A stretch of 64,000 bases of DNA from Agrobacterium larrymoorei (GTDB lineage: Bacteria > Pseudomonadota > Alphaproteobacteria > Rhizobiales > Rhizobiaceae): contig NZ_JAAMFB010000031.1 of assembly GCF_013322225.1 (NCBI RefSeq), positions 62,001 to 126,000 of the forward strand. Reading direction: 5' to 3'. Position 1 is the first letter of the stretch. The number at the start of each line of letters is the position of its first letter. Both the position numbers and the translations under genes were made by a program. Under the pieces are notes generated by a model. It was not told the origin of the DNA, did not search any database, and saw only the letters and a program-made list of their open reading frames with translations. Shown here piece after piece: positions 33,426 to 42,350 of this stretch.

Positions 33426-34337
33426 ATGGCGACACGATATCTCAACGATTTGCACGAATGGCTGATCAACGAGGATTTTTCCTCCACCCGTCAGGCGCGA
33501 TTGCATAAAGCCTATGTGCTCTGGCTCAACCTCATTGCCAATCCTCTGGCTTTCGGCGGCTTTCTGGTCGTCCTCATGTTGGTGCTGATCGCTCTCTTCG
33601 CGCCGCTGCTGGCCAATCACGATCCAGTCCTGCAGGATTTGACCATGGCGCTGAAGCCGCCATCGTCCGCGAACTGGTTCGGCACGGACGAATTTGGCCG
33701 GGACGTGTATTCCCGCCTTGTCTATGGCGCGCGCACGACGCTTTATATCAGCATCCTCGTTACGGTCATCGTCGCGCCAATCGGCTTTGCCATCGGTGCG
33801 ACGGCGGGCTATCTCGGCGGCTGGGTCGATGTCGTCTTGATGCGCATCACCGATATTTTCCTGTCGTTTCCGAGTCTGGTTCTGGCTCTCGCCTTTTCGG
33901 CGGCGCTCGGTCCGGGCATCGAGAATGCGGTGATTGCGATTGCGCTGACCGTCTGGCCACCCATTGCCCGCCTCGCGCGTGCCGAAACGCTGACGTTCCG
34001 TGCTGCGGATTTCGTTGTTGCCGCGGAGTTGCAGGGCGCGGGAATGGGCCGAATTCTGTTTCGCCACATCGTGCCGCTTTGCGCGCCCTCTATCATCATC
34101 CGTCTGACGTTGAACATGTCGAGCGTCATCCTGACGGCTGCTGGCCTTGGCTTCCTTGGGCTCGGCGCTCAGCCGCCAATGCCGGAATGGGGCGCGATGG
34201 CGGCGTCCGGCCGGCAATATCTTCTCGATGCCTGGTGGCTGACGACAGTGCCCGGTATCGCCATTCTCACGGTCAGTCTCGCCTTCAACCTCCTCGGCGA
34301 TGGACTGCGCGACATCATGGATCCACGCAATGCCTGA
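33426..34337 (+). CDS. Dipeptide-type ABC permease (DppC family)
   Basis: This 303-residue permease has an N-terminal OppC-like cytosolic segment, a first helix ([20 protein letters not shown]), the DppC block [24 protein letters not shown] and the coupling loop [24 protein letters not shown]. It follows the first permease by 4 bases. The 3-prime end overlaps the ATPase start by 8 bases. Confidence 0.94.
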   Translation: MATRYLNDLHEWLINEDFSSTRQARLHKAYVLWLNLIANPLAFGGFLVVLMLVLIALFAPLLANHDPVLQDLTMALKPPSSANWFGTDEFGRDVYSRLVYGARTTLYISILVTVIVAPIGFAIGATAGYLGGWVDVVLMRITDIFLSFPSLVLALAFSAALGPGIENAVIAIALTVWPPIARLARAETLTFRAADFVVAAELQGAGMGRILFRHIVPLCAPSIIIRLTLNMSSVILTAAGLGFLGLGAQPPMPEWGAMAASGRQYLLDAWWLTTVPGIAILTVSLAFNLLGDGLRDIMDPRNA

Positions 34338-35178
34338 ACAGTCCAAGCCGATCCTGTCGGTCAAGAACATGTCCGTGGAGTTTCCCACGCTGTCTGGCGT
34401 CGTAACCGCCGTCAAGAATGTCAGCTTCGACGTTGGACGCGAGAAAGTGGGTATTATCGGTGAATCCGGTTCCGGAAAAAGTACGACCGGACGCGCAATA
34501 ATGCGCCTGCAACCGCACACGGCCCGCGTCGTGGCAGATGAAATGCGCTTTGAGGATGTCGATTTGCTCTCAGCCAGCGAAGCGGACATGCGCGCAATTC
34601 GTGGAAGCAGGATTTCGATGATCCTGCAGGACCCGAAATATTCGCTCAACCCCGTCATGACCGTGGGTGAGCAGATTGCAGAAACCGTCATTCTTCACGA
34701 GCGGCTGGGGAAGAAGGCAGCGCGGGAACGCACGCTGGCCATGCTAGAACGGGTCAACATCCGTGACCCGCACCGGGTCTTCAATCTCTATCCCCACGAA
34801 GTTTCCGGCGGCATGGGCCAGCGCATCATGATCTCGATGATGCTTATCTCGTCGCCTTCCCTGATCATAGCCGACGAGCCGACCTCCGCACTTGATGTTA
34901 CGGTGCGCCAGCAGGTTCTCTCGATCCTCGATGACCTGATTACGGAAAGAAATATCGGCCTGATCTTCATTTCGCATGACCTGAACCTCGTGAAGAGTTT
35001 CTGCGACCGCGTCATCATCATGTATGCGGGCCGTATCGTGGAGACAATCGAAGCTTCCAGACTTGATGAGGCAACGCATCCTTACACACGCGGTCTCCTC
35101 GAAGCGCTTCCGAGTCTGGATCATCCCCGGGATCGTCTGGAGGTTCTGAAGCGTCAGGCAAACTGGACGGAGGTGTGA
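34330..35178 (+). CDS. Dipeptide-type ABC ATPase (DppD family)
   Basis: This 282-residue ATPase starts at ATG 34330 inside the end of the DppC gene. It has Walker [26 protein letters not shown], signature [15 protein letters not shown] and Walker [16 protein letters not shown]. The C-terminus carries the oligopeptide-transport helix region with [14 protein letters not shown], common to DppD and OppD. It acts with the following DppF-type ATPase. Confidence 0.94.
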   Translation: MPEQSKPILSVKNMSVEFPTLSGVVTAVKNVSFDVGREKVGIIGESGSGKSTTGRAIMRLQPHTARVVADEMRFEDVDLLSASEADMRAIRGSRISMILQDPKYSLNPVMTVGEQIAETVILHERLGKKAARERTLAMLERVNIRDPHRVFNLYPHEVSGGMGQRIMISMMLISSPSLIIADEPTSALDVTVRQQVLSILDDLITERNIGLIFISHDLNLVKSFCDRVIIMYAGRIVETIEASRLDEATHPYTRGLLEALPSLDHPRDRLEVLKRQANWTEV

Positions 35179-35179
35179 C

Positions 35180-35950
35180 ATGTCCATCATATCGGTGAAG
35201 GACCTCGCCGTTTCTTTCGGCAATGGCGCTGACTTCAAACAGGTCGTGAAAAGCGTTTCGTTCGACGTGGCACCCGGCGAAACATTCGGTCTGGTTGGCG
35301 AAAGCGGATGCGGAAAGTCGACCGTGCTCGGCGCTTTGGCAGGACGAATCAAAAAATGGGACGGCTCGGTTTCCATTGACGGAGATACCATTTTAGCGAC
35401 GCGGTCCCGTGCGCAGCTTGCCAAGCAGCAGATGGTATTTCAGGACCCGTTCGGCTCCCTGCATCCGCGTCATACAATTGGGCGCACACTGCTTGAGCCC
35501 CTCGAAATCCACGGATTGGACCGTAGGCAAGAGCGTGTCGAGCAAGTGCTGCGCGATGTCGGTTTGCCACCCGGCTTTCGCCATCGCTTCCCGCACCAGC
35601 TCTCCGGCGGACAGCGCCAACGCGTCGCCATTGCCCGTGCGCTTATTCTGGAGCCGAAAATTCTCTTGCTCGATGAGCCGACCTCAGCGCTCGATGTCTC
35701 GATTCAGGCTGAAATACTCAATCTTTTGAAAGACCTGCGTGAACGGTCAAATCTGACATATATACTTGTCAGCCACGATATGGCGGTCATCGCGCATCTC
35801 TGCAACCGGGTGGCAGTCATGCAGGATGGTGTCTTCGTAGAGATCGCAACGCGTAGTCAGCTACTGGAGAACAATGTCGAGCACCCATACACAAGAACCT
35901 TGCTCGATGGGAGCAGAGGGTATGTGCCTGCGCGGCGGTTGATTGCATAG
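35180..35950 (+). CDS. Dipeptide-type ABC ATPase (DppF family)
   Basis: This 256-residue ATPase has Walker A GESGCGKST, FQDPFGSLHPRHTIGRTLLEPL, signature [17 protein letters not shown], Walker [17 protein letters not shown] and VSHDMAVIAHLC. It begins one base after the DppD stop. It is the last gene of the importer. A GC-rich imperfect hairpin lies downstream (35965-36004). Confidence 0.94.
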   Translation: MSIISVKDLAVSFGNGADFKQVVKSVSFDVAPGETFGLVGESGCGKSTVLGALAGRIKKWDGSVSIDGDTILATRSRAQLAKQQMVFQDPFGSLHPRHTIGRTLLEPLEIHGLDRRQERVEQVLRDVGLPPGFRHRFPHQLSGGQRQRVAIARALILEPKILLLDEPTSALDVSIQAEILNLLKDLRERSNLTYILVSHDMAVIAHLCNRVAVMQDGVFVEIATRSQLLENNVEHPYTRTLLDGSRGYVPARRLIA

Positions 35951-35964
35951 GTGACGTAAACTAA

Positions 35965-36004
35965 GAAGTCGCGAGAGGGGTGGGTTACGCTTCGCGACGA
36001 CTTC
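35965..36004. terminator. Imperfect hairpin between the ABC operon and the TetR gene
   Basis: GAAGTCGCGA (35965-35974) can pair with TCGCGA (35992-35997) and GACTTC (35999-36004), with one bulged base. No T-run is present. The position between convergent genes makes a bidirectional terminator plausible. Confidence 0.35.
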
Positions 36005-36014
36005 CGAAACTCTT

Positions 36015-36602
36015 CTAGCGCGTGCTATCGCGACCAGCGATGCGCCGGACCTCGTTTGAAGCAGCATCGAGTACACTCGTCGAGAGATGTTCATCCTCAA
36101 TGATTTTGGAAAGCGTCACCGCTCCCACCATCATCGACCATATGGCCATGGCCTTTTCGCTTCGAGCCAGACCGTCGCCTTCGCCAATAAATTCCGCCAG
36201 ACGCTCGAAGCGCTCTCGAATGCCATCTTCAAAAGGGCGACGAACTTGAGGAGTTTGACGGGCGGCGTCCGATCCAAGAGACACGAGGGGACACCCTTCA
36301 GCCTGCTCTCCACAATGATCTTTCGAGAGATATAAGCTTATGATCGATTCAAGGGGATCGGAAGCGTCTGCTGTGGCATCAGACCATCTCCTTGTACTGC
36401 TATCGAGCGCGCGCTGTGATGCGAGTGCCGCAAGATCGTCCTTGGATTCGAACTGCTTATAGAACCCGCCCTGCGTCAGGCCGGCACCTTTCATCAGGTC
36501 TTTCAGACCGATCCCATCGAAACCATGCTCTCTAAACAACCGGCTCGCGACATCGATTACGCGTTCCCGATTTGCTTCTGCCTGTGCGCGGCTCACTCTC
36601 AT
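36015..36602 (-). CDS. TetR/AcrR-family repressor of the RND efflux operon
   Basis: This 195-residue regulator has an N-terminal TetR helix-turn-helix (about residues 11-58: RERVIDVASRLFREHGFDGI, then LMKGAGLTQGGFYKQFESKDDL). Its C-terminal ligand domain resembles LmrA/YxaF-type proteins. It is divergent from the RND genes with 98 bases between, so it most likely represses them and itself. Short complementary heptamers TTAGATT (36615-36621) and AATCTAA (36658-36664) in that gap may be operator halves, though 36 bases apart. Confidence 0.9.
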   Translation of the reverse strand: MRVSRAQAEANRERVIDVASRLFREHGFDGIGLKDLMKGAGLTQGGFYKQFESKDDLAALASQRALDSSTRRWSDATADASDPLESIISLYLSKDHCGEQAEGCPLVSLGSDAARQTPQVRRPFEDGIRERFERLAEFIGEGDGLARSEKAMAIWSMMVGAVTLSKIIEDEHLSTSVLDAASNEVRRIAGRDSTR

Positions 36603-36700
36603 GTGGACCTCCAGTTAGATTTCATTTGACATCTATAGGTCTTTTAGAGTTAGGATGCAATCTAATAGTTTGATGTATTGCGTCAAGAAGGGGCGACGAA

Positions 36701-37810
36701 ATGAAACGAAAACTTATTGTCACTGCAGCCGCTGTGGTGGCGCTCGCCGCAGGGGGAGCCGCATCCCTGCTGCTGCCGGTGCACGTGCCCAACGCTGAAG
36801 CTGCCGACTCGCGAACCGCCGCGCCACTCGTCAACTTGGCCACTGCCAAGCTTCCTGGCAATTCGAGCCGCAGCTTTACCGGTACGGTCGGTGTGCGAGT
36901 GCAGAGTAATCTCGGTTTCCGCGTTCCCGGCAAGATCATTGAACGTTTCGTCGATGTCGGTGAGCAGGTGAAGGCGGGACAGCCGCTGATGGGTCTCGAC
37001 CCGACCGATCTTCGCCTTGCTTTGACTGCGAGACGTAACGCTGTCATCGCCGCTCAGGCAACATTCGTCCAGGCGCAAGCCGATGAGAGACGTTTTGCGA
37101 CGCTCGTAAAGACTTCTGCCGCATCATCGCAGCAATATGAGCGAGCCAAAGCATCGCTGGACACCGCGACAGCGCAGTTGGCCGCTGCTCAGGCCGATGC
37201 GAATGTTGCCGAAAACGAGGCCAAATATGCGGTTCTCGTTGCCGATGCAGATGGAACGATCGTTGAGACGCTTGGTGAGCCAGGCCAGGTTGTAACGGCC
37301 GGTCAGGCCGTCGTGCGGCTTGCAAAGTCCGGCCCGCGCGAAGCGATTGTCTGGCTTCCAGAGACCCTCCGCCCAGATATTGGAGCACAGGCTACCGCTT
37401 CAGTCTATGGCAGGGGCGATACGGAAAAGGCGACGTTAAGACAAATCTCCGATTCTGCCGATCAGCAGACCCGCACCTATGAGACAAGATGGGTGCTTGA
37501 AGGGGCGGCCGCCAACGCGCCGCTGGGCGCCACTGTTACCATCGAGATCGAAAACAGGGACGCGCAGAACCACGCAGAACTGCCAATCGGTGCGCTGCTG
37601 GATGACGGGACGCGAACAGGCGTGTGGATCATCGATCAACAGGCATCTGTCGTCAAGTTCCGTGACGTGAAAGTGGAACGATTGAGCGAGGAAAATGTAG
37701 TCGTGACCAACGTCAAGCCGGGAGAGGCAGTCGTTGCATTGGGCGCACATCTTCTGAAGGACGGAGCGCCTGTGCGCACTGGCCTTGAGACAAAAGAGGC
37801 GGCAAACTGA
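36701..37810 (+). CDS. RND efflux periplasmic adaptor (membrane fusion protein)
   Basis: This 369-residue adaptor has an N-terminal hydrophobic segment (AAAVVALAAGGAASLLL). The barrel-sandwich/lipoyl halves are GFRVPGKIIERFVDVGEQVKAGQPLMGLD and ADGTIVETLGEPGQVVTAGQ, with a helical hairpin of Ala/Gln repeats between them. It begins after AGAAGGGGC and ends sharing its last base with the pump gene (TGATG). It joins the inner-membrane pump to an outer-membrane channel that is not encoded nearby. Confidence 0.94.
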   Translation: MKRKLIVTAAAVVALAAGGAASLLLPVHVPNAEAADSRTAAPLVNLATAKLPGNSSRSFTGTVGVRVQSNLGFRVPGKIIERFVDVGEQVKAGQPLMGLDPTDLRLALTARRNAVIAAQATFVQAQADERRFATLVKTSAASSQQYERAKASLDTATAQLAAAQADANVAENEAKYAVLVADADGTIVETLGEPGQVVTAGQAVVRLAKSGPREAIVWLPETLRPDIGAQATASVYGRGDTEKATLRQISDSADQQTRTYETRWVLEGAAANAPLGATVTIEIENRDAQNHAELPIGALLDDGTRTGVWIIDQQASVVKFRDVKVERLSEENVVVTNVKPGEAVVALGAHLLKDGAPVRTGLETKEAAN

Positions 37811-40800
37811 TGAACCTCAATCTTTCCGCCCTGGCCGTTCGCGAACGCGCTGTGACGCTCTTCTTCATCGTGCTCCTGTCGATCGGTGGCGCGTATGCCT
37901 TCGTCAAACTTGGTCGCGCTGAAGATCCGTCATTTACGATCAAGACACTCACGGTTACGACCGTCTGGCCTGGCGCGACTGCCCGCGAGATGCAGGATCT
38001 CGTTGCCGAACCACTAGAGAAGCGTATTCAGGAACTGGCTTGGTACGATCGTGTCGAGACCACGACGCGGCCCGGCTTTGCTTACCTTACCGTGACGCTG
38101 AAAGACAGCACGCCGCCGAGTGCGGTTGCGGAAGAATTCTACCAGGCCCGCAAGAAGCTTGGGGATGAGGCCAGAAACCTGCCTCAAGGCGTTCTGGGGC
38201 CATTCGTCAACGACGAATATTCCGATGTCAGCTTTGGCCTTTACGCCCTCAAGGCACCAGGCATGCCCATGCGCGATCTGGTCCGGGAAGCGGAAAAGAT
38301 AAGGCAGGACATGCTGCATGTTCCTGGCGTGAAGAAAATCAATATTTTGGGGGAGCAGCCAGAGCAGATATTCGTCGAGTTCTCCTATCAGAAACTTGCG
38401 ACACTCGGCATCTCGCCGCAGGATATTGCCGCAGCGCTTCAACGGCGTAACACGGTAACGCCCGCAGGCTCGATAGACACACAGGGTCCGCAGGTCTTCA
38501 TCCGCTTCGACGGCGCTTACGATAGCATTCAATCGATTGCCGATACACCTATCGTCGCTTCAGGGCGAGCACTCAAACTTTCCGATATCGCAGAGGTCCG
38601 TCGCGGTTATCAGGAGCCATCGAGCTACATCATTCGCCATAATGGCGAAGCGGCTATCATGCTTGGCGTCGTGATGCAGCAGGGCTGGAACGGTCTCGAT
38701 CTGGGTAAAGCTCTGGAAGAGCGGTCCAGCCAGATCGCACAATCCCTGCCACTCGGCATCACGCTGACGAAGGTCAGCGATCAGGCGGTCAACATCGATG
38801 CTGCCGTTGGCGAGTTCATGGTGAAGTTTGCGATGGCTCTCGGCGTCGTACTTTTCGTCAGCCTTGTTGCGCTTGGCTGGCGGGTGGGCATCGTCGTTGC
38901 GCTCGCAGTGCCGTTGACGCTTGCGGTCGTCTTCATCATCATGCTGGACACGGGACGCTTCTTCGACCGCATTACCCTCGGTGCGCTGATCCTTGCGCTT
39001 GGACTGCTGGTGGATGACGCAATCATCGCCATCGAAGTGATGGTCGTGAAGATGGAAGAGGGCATGGACCGCATCAAGGCTGCGGCTTATGCCTGGAGCC
39101 ATACTGCGGCGCCCATGCTGTCGGGCACGCTCGTCACTATCATCGGCCTCATGCCGGTTGGCTTTGCAAGCTCTGCAGCCGGTGAATATGCGGGCAACAT
39201 TTTCTGGATCGTTGGTTTTGCGCTGATCGTTTCCTGGTTCGTTGCGGTGATTTTCACGCCCTATCTCGGTGTGAAGCTGCTGCCGGATATCAAGCCGGTG
39301 CAGGGTGGCCACCACGCGATTTACGACACGCCGAACTATAGACGCCTGCGCGGTGCAATCGAATTCACCGTCAAGCACAAATTCCTGACCTGCGCTGTCG
39401 TTGGCGTCGTGATGGCCCTTTCCGTCGTCGGAATGGGCTCGGTGAAGCAGCAGTTCTTCCCGACATCCGACCGGCCAGAGGTACTCGTCGAAGTGCGCAT
39501 GCCCGAAGGCACGAGCATCGAGACCACCACAGCCACAGTCAAGAAGCTCGAAGACTGGCTGAGGCAGCAGCCGGAATCCAAGATCGCGACGAGCTATATC
39601 GGTCAGGGCGCACCGCGTTTCTTCTTTGCCATGGCGCCTGAACTGCCCGATCCGGCTTTTGCGAAGATCGTCGTTCTGACGCAAGATGCGCATGAGCGCG
39701 AGGTGTTGAAACTGCGCCTGCGGGAAGCGGTGGCGCAAGGGCTTGCACCTGAGGCATTCGTTCGCGTAACGCAGCTCGTCTTTGGCCCCTATACGCCATT
39801 CCCGGTCGAGTTCCGCATCAAGGGCCCGGACGCCGGAGAACTGTACAAAATCTCCGAGCAGGCACTTTCTGTTATGAACACAGTGCCGGATGTCAGAAAT
39901 GCCAACCGCGATTGGGGCAATCGTACACCTGTTGTCCGGTTCGTTCCCGACCAGGACCGTCTTAACCTGATCGGCATGTCCTCTGCCGAGGCTGCCCAGC
40001 AGATACAGCTTCTGTTGAGCGGTCTGACCGTCACGCAAGTTCGCGAAAATATTCGTAACGTGCCTGTCGTGGCCAGAAGCGCAGGTCAAATCAGGCTCGA
40101 CCCTGCAAGGCTGGCAGACTTCTCAGTTGTGACGAGAGAGGGCCGTGCTATCCCGCTCGACCAGATCGGCCATACGGAGGTGCGCTTTGAAGAGCCAATC
40201 CTCAAGCGTCGTGACAGGACACCTGTTGTCACCATAAGGTCCGACATCGATGAAGCTACTCAGCCGCCGGAAGTTTCCCAGCAGGTCATGACCGCGCTGC
40301 GTCCTCTCATTGCATCTCTCCCGGCTGGCTACAGCATCGAGATGGGAGGAAATATCGAGGAGTCTCTCAAGGCGAACGCAGCCTTGGTGAAGGTGTTCCC
40401 GCTCATGATTGCGGCAACCCTGATCATCATCATCCTTCAGGTGCGGAGCCTGTCGACAATGACGATGGTGATGCTCACTGCGCCGCTCGGTTTGGCGGGT
40501 GTCGTGCCGACGCTCATCCTCTTCAACCAGCCTTTTGGCTTTAACGCGATCCTTGGGCTGATCGGCCTGGCGGGCATACTTATGCGCAACACGCTGATCC
40601 TTACCGAGCAGATCAAGGAGAACAAGGCGGCAGGACTCGATGACTACCATGCCGTAATCGAAGCAACTGTCCAGAGAACAAGGCCCGTCATCCTGACGGC
40701 ACTGGCAGCGGTTCTCGCCTTCATCCCTCTGACGCACTCTGTCTTCTGGGGATCAATGGCCTACACGCTGATTGGTGGGACGGCAGTCGGTACGCTGATC

Positions 40801-40923
40801 ATCCTGCTTTTCCTGCCAGCACTCTATGCAGCATGGTTCCGCATCAAGCCGCCAAAAGCGGAAATGCACTCCACGGCGCAAAGCAATGTGGAGACAACCC
40901 AGCATTCACTCGCGGCCGAATAG
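37810..40923 (+). CDS. RND-family efflux pump, inner-membrane transporter
   Basis: This 1037-residue proton-driven pump has the full RND layout: a first helix near residue 15-35, a large periplasmic loop, then TM2-TM6, with the proton-relay pair in LLVDDAIIAIE near residue 400. A second periplasmic loop and TM7-TM12 follow (MIAATLIIIILQV, GLIGLAGILMRNTLIL, GTAVGTLIILLFLPALYA). It belongs to the drug/solvent-type (HAE) rather than heavy-metal branch as judged from the TM4 motif. No outer-membrane factor follows, so it must borrow one. A terminator follows the stop. Confidence 0.95.
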   Translation: MNLNLSALAVRERAVTLFFIVLLSIGGAYAFVKLGRAEDPSFTIKTLTVTTVWPGATAREMQDLVAEPLEKRIQELAWYDRVETTTRPGFAYLTVTLKDSTPPSAVAEEFYQARKKLGDEARNLPQGVLGPFVNDEYSDVSFGLYALKAPGMPMRDLVREAEKIRQDMLHVPGVKKINILGEQPEQIFVEFSYQKLATLGISPQDIAAALQRRNTVTPAGSIDTQGPQVFIRFDGAYDSIQSIADTPIVASGRALKLSDIAEVRRGYQEPSSYIIRHNGEAAIMLGVVMQQGWNGLDLGKALEERSSQIAQSLPLGITLTKVSDQAVNIDAAVGEFMVKFAMALGVVLFVSLVALGWRVGIVVALAVPLTLAVVFIIMLDTGRFFDRITLGALILALGLLVDDAIIAIEVMVVKMEEGMDRIKAAAYAWSHTAAPMLSGTLVTIIGLMPVGFASSAAGEYAGNIFWIVGFALIVSWFVAVIFTPYLGVKLLPDIKPVQGGHHAIYDTPNYRRLRGAIEFTVKHKFLTCAVVGVVMALSVVGMGSVKQQFFPTSDRPEVLVEVRMPEGTSIETTTATVKKLEDWLRQQPESKIATSYIGQGAPRFFFAMAPELPDPAFAKIVVLTQDAHEREVLKLRLREAVAQGLAPEAFVRVTQLVFGPYTPFPVEFRIKGPDAGELYKISEQALSVMNTVPDVRNANRDWGNRTPVVRFVPDQDRLNLIGMSSAEAAQQIQLLLSGLTVTQVRENIRNVPVVARSAGQIRLDPARLADFSVVTREGRAIPLDQIGHTEVRFEEPILKRRDRTPVVTIRSDIDEATQPPEVSQQVMTALRPLIASLPAGYSIEMGGNIEESLKANAALVKVFPLMIAATLIIIILQVRSLSTMTMVMLTAPLGLAGVVPTLILFNQPFGFNAILGLIGLAGILMRNTLILTEQIKENKAAGLDDYHAVIEATVQRTRPVILTALAAVLAFIPLTHSVFWGSMAYTLIGGTAVGTLIILLFLPALYAAWFRIKPPKAEMHSTAQSNVETTQHSLAAE

Positions 40924-40931
40924 CGAGCTTC

Positions 40932-40967
40932 ATTCCTCCGCAGCAGATGATGTTGCGGAGGAATTTT
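40932..40967 (+). terminator. Rho-independent terminator of the RND operon
   Basis: ATTCCTCCGCA (40932-40942) pairs perfectly with TGCGGAGGAAT (40954-40964), loop 11 bases, followed by TTTT. It begins 9 bases after the pump stop codon. Confidence 0.8.
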
Positions 40968-41374
40968 CATCCGGCGTCGAGTTTTATTGCAAGGCGAGAT
41001 AGGGCGTATGTTCGCTCGCTAACAAAATCTTTCGGACTTCACAGGTCCTCCCCTTCAATGCGCCAATGAAGTGCCTCGATATAAACATTCCCGCCCATAT
41101 CAGTCTTCATTTATTGCGCTGGGGTAGGGCTATCTCAGGGATCTGCGTTTAGATCGTCTCTTGGGACAGTCAGACATACTACGCACTAAAATCTGACGTT
41201 CGCCAAATTCCCTAGTCGCGGGTATCTGCTGGATCGGGTGGGGTTTGCAGAATTACCTCGAAACAAGCGAGCAGCTATCGGCGTTCCGCTGCCGATTGGG
41301 AGAGCGGCGTACCCGTTTTGACCCCGTCATGGGCCGTGGTAACTCTGCGCTGGACAAAAAAGTTATCAGAAAGT
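40968..41374. other. Gene-free stretch
   Basis: About 400 bases without a supportable gene on either strand. The only structure noted is a short stem, ATCGGC (41277-41282) with GCCGAT (41291-41296). No recognisable remnant of a known gene or mobile element was seen. Confidence 0.5.
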
Positions 41375-41755
41375 CTATTTGACTAAGTTGGTGGCAGCTT
41401 CGGCGCGCGGGATGTCCGACCAAGCCTTGGCAACGGCGTCCTCAACAGAATTGAAGAGCGTTGGATAAATCTGTTTCCCGCTCCACAACACTGCGCCAAG
41501 GCAGGTACCATTCCGATCCTGTCTGGAAAAAACAAAGGTTCCTGACGGCAGCAAGCTTCCGGAAATTTCAGTGAATACATGCGTGCGTATCGCGTTCCAG
41601 CGTGAGGGCGGAATGCTGTTGCCGATCAAGGCGTGACTGGCGTCCCAAAAGGGATAGGGCTCGATTTTTCCGGAGCGATCCTGCACAGCAACAACATATC
41701 TGAGCCCCCGCCGCAGCCTTAGCAGCTGGATTTCATCCATTACATGATTTTCCAT
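41375..41755 (-). CDS. Hypothetical protein coupled to thioesterase gene
   Basis: A 126-residue protein beginning MENHVMDEIQLLRLRRGLRY. Its ATG overlaps the stop of the thioesterase gene by one base (TAATG), which supports translation. I do not recognise the family. It is mostly soluble, with no signal peptide or membrane helix, and has a basic patch (RLRRGLR) near the start and two Trp residues later. The in-frame upstream extension overlapping the thioesterase is less likely to be used. Confidence 0.6.
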   Translation of the reverse strand: MENHVMDEIQLLRLRRGLRYVVAVQDRSGKIEPYPFWDASHALIGNSIPPSRWNAIRTHVFTEISGSLLPSGTFVFSRQDRNGTCLGAVLWSGKQIYPTLFNSVEDAVAKAWSDIPRAEAATNLVK

Positions 41756-42228
41756 TATGCCTGCACAACCATGCACGTCGACGTACCGTGCGCAAACAGC
41801 TTTCCTTCCCGGGACGTGATAGATCCTTCAAGTGTTATGACCGTCCGGGTACGAGATATGACGGTTCCGCTGACGTGGAGAGGGCCGGCATCAACCGATA
41901 TCGGACGAACAAACTTGACGGACGTTTCCAGTGTCGGAGCGAGTTCTCGTCCTTTGAGCGTTGTATGGGCTGCAAGGTTCATGGACGTATCGAGCATTGT
42001 CATCGCCCAGCCTCCGTGGACCGTTTGCAGAGTATTCGCGAAGGACGGCTCGGGTGTCGCGACAAGCATAACCTTGCCCAACTCAGGCGCGAGCAATTCA
42101 AACGGCAGAATGCGGGCCATAGGCGGTCGCTCTATCGTTTCATCGAAAAGCGACCGGACGAAATGAAGTCCCGCCTGATCATCGTCCATTCGCGCGTGCG
42201 GCGAAGGCGTTTCGGTCGTGCCTGGCAT
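41755..42228 (-). CDS. PaaI/hotdog-fold thioesterase family protein
   Basis: This 157-residue hotdog-fold acyl-CoA thioesterase has the family core VHGGWAMTMLDTSMNLAAHT (HGG with downstream D-T) and the following LAPTLETSVKFVRPI. AGG AG lies about 10 bases before ATG 42228. It is divergent from a short-chain dehydrogenase gene across an inverted repeat. The substrate is unknown; relatives act on phenylacetyl-type or short acyl-CoA thioesters. Confidence 0.87.
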   Translation of the reverse strand: MPGTTETPSPHARMDDDQAGLHFVRSLFDETIERPPMARILPFELLAPELGKVMLVATPEPSFANTLQTVHGGWAMTMLDTSMNLAAHTTLKGRELAPTLETSVKFVRPISVDAGPLHVSGTVISRTRTVITLEGSITSREGKLFAHGTSTCMVVQA

Positions 42229-42286
42229 GGCTCTCTTGCTCCTCTAATTTCGCACATGCGTTTTATTTCACTTGTAATCTAATGGC

Positions 42287-42314
42287 AATATAGATTATGA
42301 GTGAAATCTATATT
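42287..42314. promoter_or_regulatory. Perfect inverted repeat between thioesterase and SDR genes (candidate operator)
   Basis: AATATAGATT (42287-42296) and AATCTATATT (42305-42314) are exact complements with an 8-base spacer, in an AT-rich divergent promoter region. The 28-base span is typical of TetR-type operators. No TetR gene adjoins it; the AraC gene at 43300 or a distant regulator could act here. Confidence 0.6.
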
Positions 42315-42350
42315 GAGTTCCCAGAGTTTACCAGTTTCGGAGAGCAAAGA

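Noticed and set aside
33369-34691. Open frame of 440 codons on the minus strand opposite the DppC and DppD genes
   Set aside because: It spans two well-defined ABC genes in the opposite sense and has no recognisable domain.
36615-36664. TTAGATT and AATCTAA as a TetR operator before the RND genes
   Set aside because: The halves are 36 bases apart, too far for a standard TetR dimer site, and only 7 bases long. Mentioned under the TetR gene but not called.
38560-40089. Open frame of 509 codons on the minus strand opposite the RND pump gene
   Set aside because: The plus strand is unmistakably an RND transporter over its whole length. The opposite frame has low-complexity, charged composition and no family motif, as expected for a shadow in GC-rich DNA.
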